From: Acidimicrobiaceae bacterium
GTDB lineage: Bacteria; Actinomycetota; Acidimicrobiia; Acidimicrobiales; RAAP-2
Direction: 5' to 3'
Assembly (NCBI GenBank): GCA_003138895.1
Contig: PLHJ01000005.1
Location: forward strand, 113,086 to 177,085
DNA: 64,000 nucleotides
Both the position numbers and the translations under genes were made by a program. Positions 8,431 through 20,563 of this stretch are shown here, one piece after another (within the stretch, counting starts at the first letter, position 1; every line of letters starts with the position of its first letter). The notes beneath the pieces are model-generated. The model ran no database searches, had not been told where the DNA came from, and saw nothing but the letters and a program-made list of their open reading frames with translations.

Positions 8431-9405
8431 GTGGAGACACTTTCGAAACGACGAATGGTCATCGTCTCTGGTCGCTCGCACCCTGAACTCGCCGAAAAGA
8501 TTGGCGCACTCTTAGATGTTGATCTTTCCGAAGTAAACCTTCGCGAATTCGCCAATGGCGAAATTCATTGCCGCTTTGACGTCTCCATTCGTGGCGCTGA
8601 CGTTTTTATTGTGCAGACCCACTCGTCACCGGTGAACGACGCTTTGATGGAACAGCTCATCATGATTGACGCCGCCAAGCGCGCATCGGCGAAGCGGATT
8701 ACCGCAGTGATTCCTAACTACGGTTACGCGCGACAGGACAGAAAGTCCACCGGTCGAGAGCCCATCACGGCCAAGTTGGTAGCCGATATGCTCCAAGTGG
8801 CGGGTGTTGACCGCGTGCTCTCCGTTGATTTTCACTCTGGACAGATTCAAGGTTTCTTTGACGTGCCCGTCGACCACTTGGTGGCCGCTCCCGTGCTCGA
8901 GGACTATCTCAAAGCGAATGCCAATCCACGCGAACTCGTGGTCGTTGCCCCCGACGCGGGACGAGTCAAGGTCGCCGAACGTTACGCCCAACACTTGGGC
9001 TGCGACCTGGCGCTCGTGCACAAATCGCGACCACGCGGTACGACGAACGTCGCCGAAGCTCGCCACATCGTGGGTGACGTCGAGGGTCGACACTGCGTGC
9101 TCATTGACGACATGATTGACACGGCCGGCACGATTGTGGCGGCCTGTGATCTCTTGAAGGCCGAAGGCGCGGGCGAGATCTGGGTGATGGCGACGCACGC
9201 GGTCTTTTCACCCCCCGCGGTAGACCGACTCTTTAACGCACCGGTGAGCAGGGTCATTGTGACCGACACCCTTCCGCTACCGCCCGAACGACGCTTTGAG
9301 AAGTTGGAAATACTGAGCATTGCCAGCATTGTGGCGGACGCGATTTCGGCCATTTTTGATGACACGTCGGTCTCCGAGCTCTTCGGTGGCGAGAACCTCG
9401 TTTAG
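8431..9405 (+). CDS. prs: Ribose-phosphate pyrophosphokinase
   Basis: GTG start VETLSKRRMVIVSGRSHPELAEKI; GEIHCRFD, YARQDRKSTGREPI, VDFHSGQIQGFFDVPVDHL, LIDDMIDTAGTI. Confidence 0.95.
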   Translation: METLSKRRMVIVSGRSHPELAEKIGALLDVDLSEVNLREFANGEIHCRFDVSIRGADVFIVQTHSSPVNDALMEQLIMIDAAKRASAKRITAVIPNYGYARQDRKSTGREPITAKLVADMLQVAGVDRVLSVDFHSGQIQGFFDVPVDHLVAAPVLEDYLKANANPRELVVVAPDAGRVKVAERYAQHLGCDLALVHKSRPRGTTNVAEARHIVGDVEGRHCVLIDDMIDTAGTIVAACDLLKAEGAGEIWVMATHAVFSPPAVDRLFNAPVSRVIVTDTLPLPPERRFEKLEILSIASIVADAISAIFDDTSVSELFGGENLV

Positions 9406-9494
9406 CAAAAAGGGCCCTTGACGCGGCTCGGCTAGACTGAGAGCCCTGTGTACGAACCCTTCGGGGCGTCGAGCAATTTTTGTTGGAGGATTCC

Positions 9495-10085
9495 ATGTCG
9501 CAAGCCACTTTGAGCGTTACGCCCAATCGAGAGTTGGGTTCTCGTCGTGTGCGTCGTCTTCGTCACGCTGGCTTTATTCCGGGCGTTATCTACGGCGAAG
9601 GCGTGGCGCCGGTCTCGGTGTCGGTGGACGCGAAGGCCTTTCGCACCGCAGTGTCAGGCGACCAGGGTCTTAACTCGCTCATTAACCTCGATGCCGAAGG
9701 CACCGCGTACACGGTCATGGCCCGAGAGATTCAGCGACACCCGGTTCGTGGCACCGTCATTCACATTGACTTTCAAGTCATTGACCCCGACAAGCCCGTC
9801 ATTGTTGAAGTGCCCTTGCACGTCACTGGTGACGCGGTGGAAGTTCGTCACGCGGACTGGGAAGTTGACCAGCAATTGTTCAGCATCGAAATCAAGGCTC
9901 GTCCGAGTCAGATTCCGACGCACATCGACGTTGACATCAACAACCTTACGGTGGGTGCGTCGATCCGCGTGAGTGACGTCGTGTTGCCCGCGGGCGTTGA
10001 GTCCGCGATGGACGCGACCATTACGGTCGTGACGACGCACGCTGGACGCGCGGCGAAGACGGTCACAGTCGCGCCGACTGAGTAG
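9495..10085 (+). CDS. rplY: 50S ribosomal protein L25/general stress protein Ctc
   Basis: GSRRVRRLRHAGFIPGVIYGEG..., HIDFQVID, typical L25/TL5 order between prs and pth. Confidence 0.92.
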   Translation: MSQATLSVTPNRELGSRRVRRLRHAGFIPGVIYGEGVAPVSVSVDAKAFRTAVSGDQGLNSLINLDAEGTAYTVMAREIQRHPVRGTVIHIDFQVIDPDKPVIVEVPLHVTGDAVEVRHADWEVDQQLFSIEIKARPSQIPTHIDVDINNLTVGASIRVSDVVLPAGVESAMDATITVVTTHAGRAAKTVTVAPTE

Positions 10086-10091
10086 TTCGCC

Positions 10092-10721
10092 GTGGCGCTT
10101 CGACGCGCCCGCGACCATTCCTCGAGGCGAGGCAGCGCGAGCGATTTAGTACTGCTCGGCCTCGCGAACCCCGGAAGCGACTACGAAGGAACGCGCCACA
10201 ACGTCGGAGGCGACGCGGTGCGCGAACTCGCGCGCCGACACAATGTTCGCCTCACTCTTGAGTCGCGACAACGCTGTCTTTCCGGATCGTTTGACGCACC
10301 AATTGGACGCGTCACGTTGGCCGTACCGACGACGTTTATGAACGAGTCAGGCGCCTGCATCACGCCCCTTCTTCGAAGGACATCGCTGAAAGATCTCACG
10401 CACCTCGTGGTCGCGCACGACGAGTTAGACCTCGAACCTGGACGTTTGCAACTGAAGATGGGTGGTGGTCTCGCTGGTCATAACGGACTTCGTTCCATTG
10501 CCGGCGTGCTTTCAACGAATGATTTTGGACGTTTGCGCATTGGTGTGGGAAAGCCGCCGACGAAAGAACAAGGAGCCGACTGGGTTCTGAAACGCTTGAA
10601 CGGCGCTCGTCTAGAACAGTTGCGTCGCGACGTCTCGGACGCCGCCGACGCACTTGAATTATTGTTGGCGCACTCGTTCAACGAATCGCAACAACGAATA
10701 CAACTTCGTTCACGTGGCTAA
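10092..10721 (+). CDS. pth: Peptidyl-tRNA hydrolase
   Basis: LLGLANPGSDYEGTRHNVGGDAV, PTTFMNESG, VAHDELDLEPGRLQLKMGGGLAGHNGLRSI. Confidence 0.95.
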   Translation: MALRRARDHSSRRGSASDLVLLGLANPGSDYEGTRHNVGGDAVRELARRHNVRLTLESRQRCLSGSFDAPIGRVTLAVPTTFMNESGACITPLLRRTSLKDLTHLVVAHDELDLEPGRLQLKMGGGLAGHNGLRSIAGVLSTNDFGRLRIGVGKPPTKEQGADWVLKRLNGARLEQLRRDVSDAADALELLLAHSFNESQQRIQLRSRG

Positions 10722-13700
10722 ATCGTCGGGTCTTTCTCGCGTTCTCGAAGAGATTGCGCCCTTTGTTCGAGCGAGTGCGCACCAGGGCGAAATCGTCGCC
10801 AACTCCTTTGCCGCTCCACTCGCGTTGGCAGCCTTTGCCATGGAACGTCCCCACACCGTCGTGGTTGTTCCTACGTCGAGCGAAGCTGACGAACTGCGTG
10901 ACGCCTTAAGCGCGCTGCTCGCGAGCAACGACGTTGCGCTCTGGCCGGCGTGGGACACGCACCCCCTCGAACGAGTGAGTCCGGATCTTTCGGTAATGGG
11001 GGCGAGAAACGCGCTTCGTTGGCGAGTGGCGAGTGGCGACGCTCCGCGCGTCATCGTTGGTTCCATTCGCGCGTGGTCGCAAATTGTTACGCCCGAGAAA
11101 ATTCGCGCGCCGCTCGTCATTGCCAAGGGAGCGATGTTCGATCGCGACGACTTAATCCGCACACTGGTTGAACTTGGTTATCTGCGCGAACACGTTGTTG
11201 AGCATCGGGGCGAAATTGCCGTTCGCGGTGGCATTGTCGACGTGTGGCCGGTCCACGCCGACGAACCGGTTCGTGTCGACCTCTTTGGTGACGAGGTGGA
11301 GCGCCTCACGATTTTTGATATTGCAGACCAGCGTTCGACGAGCGACGTGGACGTGGTCGAGATTTTTGCGGCGCGTGAATGGCGACCTGACGACAACACG
11401 CGAGCGAAGGCCGACCAGCTCGTGCACGAATCGTCCTTCGCGCGTGACATCTTTGACCGTCTTTCGAGGGGTGACTTGTTTGACGGCATGGAAGGTTGGT
11501 TGCCGTGGTTCACGCCCGAGCGCCACACGCTGCTCGATGAGCTGGAAACAAGCGGCCTCTACGTTCTTGACCCGCAGCGCTGCCATGACCGCTTGGACGA
11601 TCTCTTGGACGAGGAACGAGAGTTGACGAGCGCCGTGGGTGCCACGTGGGGCGTTGAAGGACCGCTGCACCTCTTGCACGAAGCATGGGACGACGTCATC
11701 GCCGAGAGAACCATTGACCTTCGAGTCGTGGGGATACCTTCCAGGGCGACGTCGCTCGTGTGGAACGTGACGTCACCGCCGGTCGTGCAGGGTGACCCAG
11801 CTCGTCTCGCCGCTCACGTCAAAGGTTGGTCAGTGGGCACACGCGGCGTCGTCGTGGCGTCGTCACCCAGTTCGGCCGAACGCATGGCCGAGCAGTTGCG
11901 GGGAGAAGGGGTGGAAGTCACAACGAACCCCGAGGCCGTGCTCGATGTACGCGTCAGCATTGTGGTGGCGTCACTGCCGCACGGTTTCGCACTCGAATCG
12001 CCGGAAATTGTTGTGTGGTCCGAAGCGGACATCACGGGTCGACGAGCGGTGCACCGCGCGGCCAGGACGCGAGCTCGAAACGTCGACGGTTTCTTTGATG
12101 ACTTGGCCATTGGTAGTTACGTCGTGCACCGCCAGCACGGAGTGGCGAGATTTTCTGGATCGACCACGCGCGAGATAAATGGCACCACACGCGACTATTT
12201 GATTTTGGAGTTTCGTGACGGGCGCAGTTACTGGCCGACCGATCAAATTGACGCGCTCACTCCCTACACCGGTGGCGATTCACCGTCGCTTTCGCGCATG
12301 GGTGGCGCCGAGTGGCAAAAGTCGCGCGCCAAAGCTCGCGCCGCGGCGTATCTCGTGGCCCAAGAATTGGTGCAGTTGTACCGCGAACGAACCGTCGCGA
12401 CGGGACACGCATTCAGTCCCGACACTGCGTGGCAAGCCGAAATGGAATCATTGTTTCCCTATACCGAGACCACCGACCAGTTAAAGGCCATTCACGATGT
12501 CAAGGCGGACATGGAAGCCGTTCGTCCCATGGACCGCTTGGTCTGCGCCGACGTGGGATTTGGCAAAACAGAAATTGCCATTCGAGGAATCTTTAAGGCA
12601 GTCCAGGACAACAAACAAGCGGCCCTGCTCGTTCCCACGACGTTGCTCGCGAGTCAACACTTCACCACGCTCACAGAGCGTTTTTCTGGCTTTCCGGTGA
12701 ACGTGAAACTACTTAGTCGATTCGTGGATGATCGAGAAGCGGCGGCCACACTGAAAGGTCTCACCGATGGGTCGGTGGACGTGGTCGTGGGAACCCATCG
12801 TTTGTTGTCGGAATCGGTCAAATTCAAAGACCTCGGCCTCTTAGTTGTCGACGAAGAACAGCGATTCGGTGTCACGCACAAAGAGGCCATTAAACAGAAG
12901 TCCATTGGTGTCGACGTCTTGACGCTCAGCGCTAGTCCGATTCCTCGCACCCTGGAGATGGCCTTCACCGGCATTCGTGATCTCTCCATGGTGACGACGC
13001 CACCGGCGGACCGACGGCCGATTTTGACCCACGTGGGCGAATACTCTGAAGCCCCGGTCATTGAAGCCATACGGCGTGAGTTGTTGCGCGAGGGACAGGT
13101 GTTCTACGTGCACAATCGCGTCTCGGACATTGATCAGGTGGCGCGACGAATCGGACAATTAGTGCCCGACGCGCGCATCGCGATTGCGCACGGACAAATG
13201 GACGAGGGAACGCTCGAACGCGTAGTCATTGATTTTTGGGAGCGACGTTTCGACGTCTTGGTCTGTACGACGATCGTGGAGTCGGGTATTGACATGCCCA
13301 CGGTGAACACGCTGATTGTTGACCGTGCCGAGCGATTGGGACTTGGTCAACTGCACCAACTTCGCGGTCGAGTGGGAAGGGGTAATGCTCGCGCCTACGC
13401 CTATTTGTTTCACGCGGCCGACCGCACGTTGTCCGAAACTGCCTACGAGCGTCTTCGAACCATTGGCGACAACACAGCGTTGGGCAGTGGCTTCAAGATC
13501 GCGATGCGCGACCTCGAGATACGAGGAGCCGGCAATCTCTTGGGCCATGACCAGTCGGGTCCGGTGGCGGCCGTGGGTTACGACCTCTACGTGCAATTGG
13601 TCGCCGAAGCCGTCGCGGAAGCCAAGGGCGTGATCATGCCCGAAGTAGTCACGGTGTCGATTGATGTTCCAGGTGAGGCGCATTTGCCCAAGAATTACGT

Positions 13701-14103
13701 CGAAGCGGACGACGCGCGACTCGAGGCGTACCGTCGTCTTGCCGGTATCACGACCCTCGAAGAGTTAGATGACGTTAAGAACGAGTGGATTGACCGTTAC
13801 GGACCGTTGCCGCACGCGGCCCAGGGTCTTCTTAAGCTTTCGGAACTGCGAGTGGAGTGTCTTCGCGTTGGTGTGCGTGAGGTGCTCGTGCAGCCAGCCA
13901 AGGTGGGCGTGCGCTCGAGACCCGTGGCCAAACTGTCACCGCTTGACATTCCACTCTCAGCTCAGTTGCGTGTACGCCGTCTCTACGGGGCTCGCGCCTA
14001 CGACGAAACCTCAAAAGAAGTGCGTTTGGAACTCGACGTCAAGGCCACGACACCCGAGCCGTTAATTGAACTCTTGCGTGAATTAGTGCCGCCGCTCAAC
14101 TGA
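10714..14103 (+). CDS. mfd: Transcription-repair coupling factor
   Basis: Long SF2 helicase with Mfd layout: GSYVVHRQHGVARFSG, RLVCADVGFGKTEIAIRG, VVDEEQRFGV, LTLSASPIPRTLEMA, RGRVGRGNARAYAYL. Confidence 0.97.
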   Translation: MAKSSGLSRVLEEIAPFVRASAHQGEIVANSFAAPLALAAFAMERPHTVVVVPTSSEADELRDALSALLASNDVALWPAWDTHPLERVSPDLSVMGARNALRWRVASGDAPRVIVGSIRAWSQIVTPEKIRAPLVIAKGAMFDRDDLIRTLVELGYLREHVVEHRGEIAVRGGIVDVWPVHADEPVRVDLFGDEVERLTIFDIADQRSTSDVDVVEIFAAREWRPDDNTRAKADQLVHESSFARDIFDRLSRGDLFDGMEGWLPWFTPERHTLLDELETSGLYVLDPQRCHDRLDDLLDEERELTSAVGATWGVEGPLHLLHEAWDDVIAERTIDLRVVGIPSRATSLVWNVTSPPVVQGDPARLAAHVKGWSVGTRGVVVASSPSSAERMAEQLRGEGVEVTTNPEAVLDVRVSIVVASLPHGFALESPEIVVWSEADITGRRAVHRAARTRARNVDGFFDDLAIGSYVVHRQHGVARFSGSTTREINGTTRDYLILEFRDGRSYWPTDQIDALTPYTGGDSPSLSRMGGAEWQKSRAKARAAAYLVAQELVQLYRERTVATGHAFSPDTAWQAEMESLFPYTETTDQLKAIHDVKADMEAVRPMDRLVCADVGFGKTEIAIRGIFKAVQDNKQAALLVPTTLLASQHFTTLTERFSGFPVNVKLLSRFVDDREAAATLKGLTDGSVDVVVGTHRLLSESVKFKDLGLLVVDEEQRFGVTHKEAIKQKSIGVDVLTLSASPIPRTLEMAFTGIRDLSMVTTPPADRRPILTHVGEYSEAPVIEAIRRELLREGQVFYVHNRVSDIDQVARRIGQLVPDARIAIAHGQMDEGTLERVVIDFWERRFDVLVCTTIVESGIDMPTVNTLIVDRAERLGLGQLHQLRGRVGRGNARAYAYLFHAADRTLSETAYERLRTIGDNTALGSGFKIAMRDLEIRGAGNLLGHDQSGPVAAVGYDLYVQLVAEAVAEAKGVIMPEVVTVSIDVPGEAHLPKNYVEADDARLEAYRRLAGITTLEELDDVKNEWIDRYGPLPHAAQGLLKLSELRVECLRVGVREVLVQPAKVGVRSRPVAKLSPLDIPLSAQLRVRRLYGARAYDETSKEVRLELDVKATTPEPLIELLRELVPPLN

Positions 14104-14129
14104 AAGACCCCGCTGTTGCACTGGATAGC

Positions 14130-15227
14130 ATGGGGAACATGCGCCGCGTAATTGCCTTTGTCGTCGTGGCGCTCGTGGGAGCCGCGGTGGCTGGCTTTTG
14201 GATTGACAACAGCGCCCTCAAAGTCAATGCCGCGAGCATCTCTGACGCCAATCTTCGTGCCGATTTAACGGCTATTCAACATTCGGAGTCGTTCCAGTGT
14301 TACTTGACGGCGCTGTACCCCGAGAACTGGGGGAGCGGTGCAGGTGGTGCCACGATGGCGGTTTCGGGCGTGACGGCGTGGACCAATCTTCGTATTGAAG
14401 GACTCGCTTTGGAGCAGTTCGCTGCGAAGCGTTTTGGTTTGAAATTCACGCCGTCGATACTCGCGTCGGCACGCTCGTCATTGATTGGTGAAATGACCAG
14501 CGCCGCCGCTGCAGCCAACTACTCGTGTCCCGCAAGCGCCTCGAAAACCCTGGAGCAATTACCGGCTTCGATGCTGAACGAACAACTACGAGCGCAGGCT
14601 GCCTCTCTAGTGCTGGTGAACAATCTTTCGACGTCCACACCCCTGACGACACCGGCACTCGAGAAGTATTTTGCGCAGAACGCGGCGAATTACGACAAGA
14701 TTTGCGTCAGTGTGGCGCTAGTGTCTTTGCAGTCGCTGGCCGCGTTTGAAAAAGCTCAGGCGGCGGGCGAAAGTGTGGCGGCGTTGGCTAGGCAGTATTC
14801 GGTAGATGCAACGACCGCCGCCAAGGGTGGAGCTGACGGTTGTTTCTTACCTTCGTCGTCCGTCTACGCGAGCGTTCGTACCGACGTCTCGGGAACGGCG
14901 CTTGATCATTTCCAAACGCAACCGTTTTCGACGACGAGTTCAGGTGTGACGTACGCACTGTATGTGGCGCCGACTTCCAAGACACCCGTGACGTACGCTC
15001 AAGCCGCCTCGGCGGTACTGAGTGACGTGCAGAGTTCGAACGCCAACTCTGCCAACACCGTCAAAGAAGAGATCTTGTACGCCGACGCCATCAGCGTGAA
15101 TCCCAACCTCGGACGCTGGGGCGTTGACAGTGCCGGACCGGCAACGTTCGAGCCATCAATTCCCGCGAAGAAGGACGCGCAAAGCGCCTCACTACTCAGC
15201 GCTTTGGTGAGTCCTCGCTATAAGTGA
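14130..15227 (+). CDS. Exported SurA/parvulin-like peptidyl-prolyl isomerase family protein
   Basis: N-terminal TM/signal, SurA_N-like region, parvulin-like FEKAQAAGESVAALARQYSVD..GGADGCF; located between mfd and mazG. Confidence 0.65.
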   Translation: MGNMRRVIAFVVVALVGAAVAGFWIDNSALKVNAASISDANLRADLTAIQHSESFQCYLTALYPENWGSGAGGATMAVSGVTAWTNLRIEGLALEQFAAKRFGLKFTPSILASARSSLIGEMTSAAAAANYSCPASASKTLEQLPASMLNEQLRAQAASLVLVNNLSTSTPLTTPALEKYFAQNAANYDKICVSVALVSLQSLAAFEKAQAAGESVAALARQYSVDATTAAKGGADGCFLPSSSVYASVRTDVSGTALDHFQTQPFSTTSSGVTYALYVAPTSKTPVTYAQAASAVLSDVQSSNANSANTVKEEILYADAISVNPNLGRWGVDSAGPATFEPSIPAKKDAQSASLLSALVSPRYK

Positions 15228-16627
15228 GTCGGCCCCGCGTAACAGTTGTTGGCCTCGGACCTAGTGACGCTTCACTCGTAACCAAAGGTGCCACTGACGC
15301 TCTGCAATCGGCAACAGTCGCACGTCTTCGAACGCGCCAGCACCCGGCGGCGAGCGCCTTTGCCGACATCGCGAGTTATGACGAGTTGTACGAGAGCGCG
15401 GCCTCGTTTGAAGAACTCTACGAAGCCATTGTCCGAGATTTAGTCCACCTCGCTACTTCGTCACCGTCACTAGAAGTCGTCTACGCCGTTCCTGGTTCGC
15501 CGGTGGTGGCAGAACGCACGGTGGAGCTGCTACTCGAACAAGAAGACATCGACGTCGTGCTGGAACCAGCCGTCTCGGTAATTGACCTTGCGTGTTCGAC
15601 GCTTGGTCGTGACCCCATGGCCCAAGGCCTGCGCATTGACGATGCGCTCTCGAGCAGCGTGATGCTTCGCGGCCCCGGTCCACTTCTCGTTCTGCAAACG
15701 TATTCACCCGAAGTCCTTGCCGTATTTTCACAACGATTGTCACCCGACATTGAAGTAACGATTCTTCACCACCTCGGTCTCGCCGACGAAGAACGAGTGA
15801 CGCTTCCCGCATCGCAATTGTCGAGCTTTTCCAAGGCGGATCATTTGACCTCCGTGTGGATTGATGAACTTCGAACCGCGGGCCCCGCCATGGACGACCT
15901 CGTTGATCTAATGCGTCGCCTTCGTCGAGATTGCCCGTGGGATCAAGAACAAACGCACGCGTCTCTCACGCGCCACTTGCTCGAAGAGTCGTACGAAGTT
16001 ATTGACGCGCTCGAGAATTTGACCGCCGCTGAAGCTGCGGGAGAGGACATCGCGAACGCCGCAAAACACGTCGAAGAAGAACTCGGCGATTTGCTCTTTC
16101 AAGTAATTTTTCACGCGGAGTTGGGCGACGAAGAAATGCAGTTCACGCTCGTCAGCATCGCCGACCACGTTCGAGAAAAACTCATCGGTCGTCACCCTCA
16201 CGTTTTTGCTGGCGTAACGGTGGAGGATTCCGATGACGTCGCAAGTAGATGGGAACAACTAAAGAAGAAAGAGAAGCAACGTGAAAGCGTCACCGAAGGC
16301 ATTGCGTGGCAATCACCTTCACTAACGCTGTATACGAAACTCCTTCGAAAGCGCGCGTCGCTCGCCATGCCGGCCTCGAATGGATCACAGTCGCTCGAAG
16401 TCGCAAAAGAAGTTCTCTCAAACATTGAGATGCCAAGTGTCGCAGCACCCGACGCGAGTGCGTCGAGTGCCGTCGAACCCGCGTGGGCGGACGCTCTCAG
16501 TGCTCTCGTTGACGCGGCACAGTGGTGTGGCGTTGATCTTGAGGGTGTCCTTCGGTTGCGGGCGATTGCACTCAGGGACGAGATAGTTCACTATGAAAAT
16601 GACCCGTCGCGCGAAAATGGGGCCTAA
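15224..16627 (+). CDS. mazG: Tetrapyrrole methylase-like domain fused to MazG nucleoside triphosphate pyrophosphohydrolase
   Basis: N-term VTVVGLGPSDASLVT...VVYAVPGSPVVAERTV; C-term LRRDCPWDQEQTHASLTRHLLEESYEVIDAL...EELGDLLFQVIFHA. Confidence 0.9.
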   Translation: MSRPRVTVVGLGPSDASLVTKGATDALQSATVARLRTRQHPAASAFADIASYDELYESAASFEELYEAIVRDLVHLATSSPSLEVVYAVPGSPVVAERTVELLLEQEDIDVVLEPAVSVIDLACSTLGRDPMAQGLRIDDALSSSVMLRGPGPLLVLQTYSPEVLAVFSQRLSPDIEVTILHHLGLADEERVTLPASQLSSFSKADHLTSVWIDELRTAGPAMDDLVDLMRRLRRDCPWDQEQTHASLTRHLLEESYEVIDALENLTAAEAAGEDIANAAKHVEEELGDLLFQVIFHAELGDEEMQFTLVSIADHVREKLIGRHPHVFAGVTVEDSDDVASRWEQLKKKEKQRESVTEGIAWQSPSLTLYTKLLRKRASLAMPASNGSQSLEVAKEVLSNIEMPSVAAPDASASSAVEPAWADALSALVDAAQWCGVDLEGVLRLRAIALRDEIVHYENDPSRENGA

Positions 16628-16670
16628 CGGAGTAACCTTTCATGGTGTCGGCGTCGACCCCACGACGTAA

Positions 16671-18425
<1,755 letters not shown>

Positions 18426-18429
<4 letters not shown>

Positions 18430-18911
18430 CCACGTTTCACGACGCATCACCCCAAGACGTCGACATCGTGTCGTCCTTGATTGGACGCCCCTTAGCTGGC
18501 CGGTTTGCCGTCATTGTTCGACGAGTTACGGGTGAGCCCGTTGTCATAGAGAACGAACCGCATCTTCGTGACGGCACGCCTATGCCGACGCTTTTCTGGC
18601 TCGTCGATCCCGTGCTGCACGATGAGGTGAGTCGTCTCGAAGGTGACGGTGGTGTGCACCGCTTTGAAACACTCGTGAATGCCGAGGAACTCCAACGAAC
18701 GCACGACGAATACGCGAAACGTCGACGAGCCGCGACGCTTCGCCACGACGGACCCCAACCTGAGGGCGGCGTCGGCGGCACTCGTCTAGGAGTGAAGTGT
18801 CTGCACGCACACCTTGCCAATTATTTGACTGGAGCCAGCGATCCGGTTGGTGAACTCGTTTTTCAACACGTAGGCAATCCATCGCTCGTTGTTGAGGATG
18901 TCCGTGCCTGA
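18426..18911 (+). CDS. DUF501 domain-containing protein
   Basis: 161 aa; LGVKCLHAHLANYLTGASDPVG motif and position between ftsB/divIC-like and ppx. Confidence 0.85.
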
Positions 18912-19854
18912 CATCGTTGCGGCAATCGATTGTGGTTCCAATTCAACACGACTGCTCGTTGTTGATGAAACTGGCCGAACGATAGTTCGAGAGATGCATA
19001 TCACTCGACTGGGCGAGGGCGTGGACGCGTCGCGCCATTTGCAGGCGGGCGCAATGGAACGAACCTTTTCGAGGTTGCGTGATTACCGAGAGCTCATGAC
19101 GAAGGCGGGCGCGAAAAGCGCGAGAGTCGTCGCCACGTCGGCGGTACGAGATGCCTTGAACCGAGAGGAATTTCTCGAGGGAGCAACAAAAGCCACGGGC
19201 GTAGCGGCTGCAGTGTTGAGTGGAAGAGATGAAGCGTTCTATTCGTACACCGGAGCCACCGCGGGCCTCCAAGAAATACCGGGTCGTACGCCTCTGATAG
19301 TCGATATCGGTGGTGGCTCAACGGAACTCGCCACCATGATTGACGGCGAGATTGTCGGGGTGTCGATGCAACTTGGATGTGTACGTGTGACGGAGCGTGC
19401 GCTGGGAAAAGTAGCGCCTACGCCATCGCGGGAAAATGCCGCTCGAACAATGATTCACCATGAATTAAGCCGTGCTCTTACCTCGGAACCGCGTCTCGAT
19501 CAGATCGTTGGTTCGACCCAGTTACTGGGACTCGCGGGCACGGTGGCGACACTCGTTCAATTGACGCAGTCAGTCGCCCAGTACGACCGCGACCTGGTGC
19601 ACCACCAGATTGTTCAACGTGAGCAAGTCAACCAATGGCGTGCCACGCTTCAACGTGAATCGCCCGGGGAGCGACTGAAACACCCGGGCATGACACCTGG
19701 TCGAGAAGACGTCCTTGTCAGTGGTCTAATGATCCTCGAGGCGGTGATGGACCATTTTCGGGTTGATGAACTGCTGAGCTCGGAAAACGACATTCTGGAC
19801 GGCCTCGTTGCGTCGCTCCGTGCTGATTCGGCACCGGGTACTCAGAACCTGTAA
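18898..19854 (+). CDS. ppx: Ppx/GppA phosphatase family (exopolyphosphatase)
   Basis: VAAIDCGSNSTRLLVVD, VATSAVRDALNREEFL, LIVDIGGGSTEL, GREDVLVSGLMIL. Confidence 0.93.
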   Translation: MSVPDIVAAIDCGSNSTRLLVVDETGRTIVREMHITRLGEGVDASRHLQAGAMERTFSRLRDYRELMTKAGAKSARVVATSAVRDALNREEFLEGATKATGVAAAVLSGRDEAFYSYTGATAGLQEIPGRTPLIVDIGGGSTELATMIDGEIVGVSMQLGCVRVTERALGKVAPTPSRENAARTMIHHELSRALTSEPRLDQIVGSTQLLGLAGTVATLVQLTQSVAQYDRDLVHHQIVQREQVNQWRATLQRESPGERLKHPGMTPGREDVLVSGLMILEAVMDHFRVDELLSSENDILDGLVASLRADSAPGTQNL

Positions 19855-19881
19855 CGATAGAGCGATGGAGTTTCGACCTTC

Positions 19882-20508
19882 GTGAGCATGCGTACAGCGA
19901 ATTACGCCCCTTTGGTACTGCACGGGCAGCGCCTAGTACTTCGTACCTTGACGGACAACGATTACGAAAGTTGGCTTGAGGTTCGTACGCGTAACCACGA
20001 CTGGCTTCTCAAATGGGAACCGCGTGCGGCGAACTCTGGTCACCTACCAGAGGACCGGCGCAGTTTCGTTGGTCGTTGCGCCATGCGAGAGCGCGAACGC
20101 CAACTCGGCACGGCGTACGGTTTTGGAATATTTATCGGCGGACAATTTGCCGGTGAAATAACACTGTCGTCCATTTTTCGAGGTCCGCTGCAGTCAGCGT
20201 TCATTGGTTACTGGGTTGACGAGAGTCAAGCGGGTCACGGTTACGTTCCCGAAGCCGTCGTTACGTTGTTGCAGTATTCGTTCGAAACTTTGCACTTGCA
20301 CCGTATCGAGATAAATATCATCCCTCGTAATAACGCGTCACTGCGCGTGGTCGAAAAGTTAAACCTGCGCTACGAAGGGGTGGCGGAGCGCTACTTAGAA
20401 ATAGACGGCGCCTGGGAAGATCACGCGCACTTTGCGATCACGGCTGAGGAGTGGGCGGACCGTGCACCCGAGTTAGTCGCGAACTGGATACTGCCCAAGG
20501 TCGATTAA
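19882..20508 (+). CDS. GNAT N-acetyltransferase (RimJ/RimL-like)
   Basis: GQRLVLRTLTDNDYESWLEVR, IGYWVDESQAGHGYVPEAVV, EINIIPRNNASLRVVEKLNLRYEG. Confidence 0.9.
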   Translation: MSMRTANYAPLVLHGQRLVLRTLTDNDYESWLEVRTRNHDWLLKWEPRAANSGHLPEDRRSFVGRCAMRERERQLGTAYGFGIFIGGQFAGEITLSSIFRGPLQSAFIGYWVDESQAGHGYVPEAVVTLLQYSFETLHLHRIEINIIPRNNASLRVVEKLNLRYEGVAERYLEIDGAWEDHAHFAITAEEWADRAPELVANWILPKVD

Positions 20509-20563
20509 AGCCAATCACTCCGAGGCTCATCACTACTTCGGCAGATCGTTGATTGACGTGTTG

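Noticed and set aside
8626-9198. 190-aa minus-strand ORF opposite prs
   Set aside because: Antisense shadow of a conserved gene with no recognisable motif.
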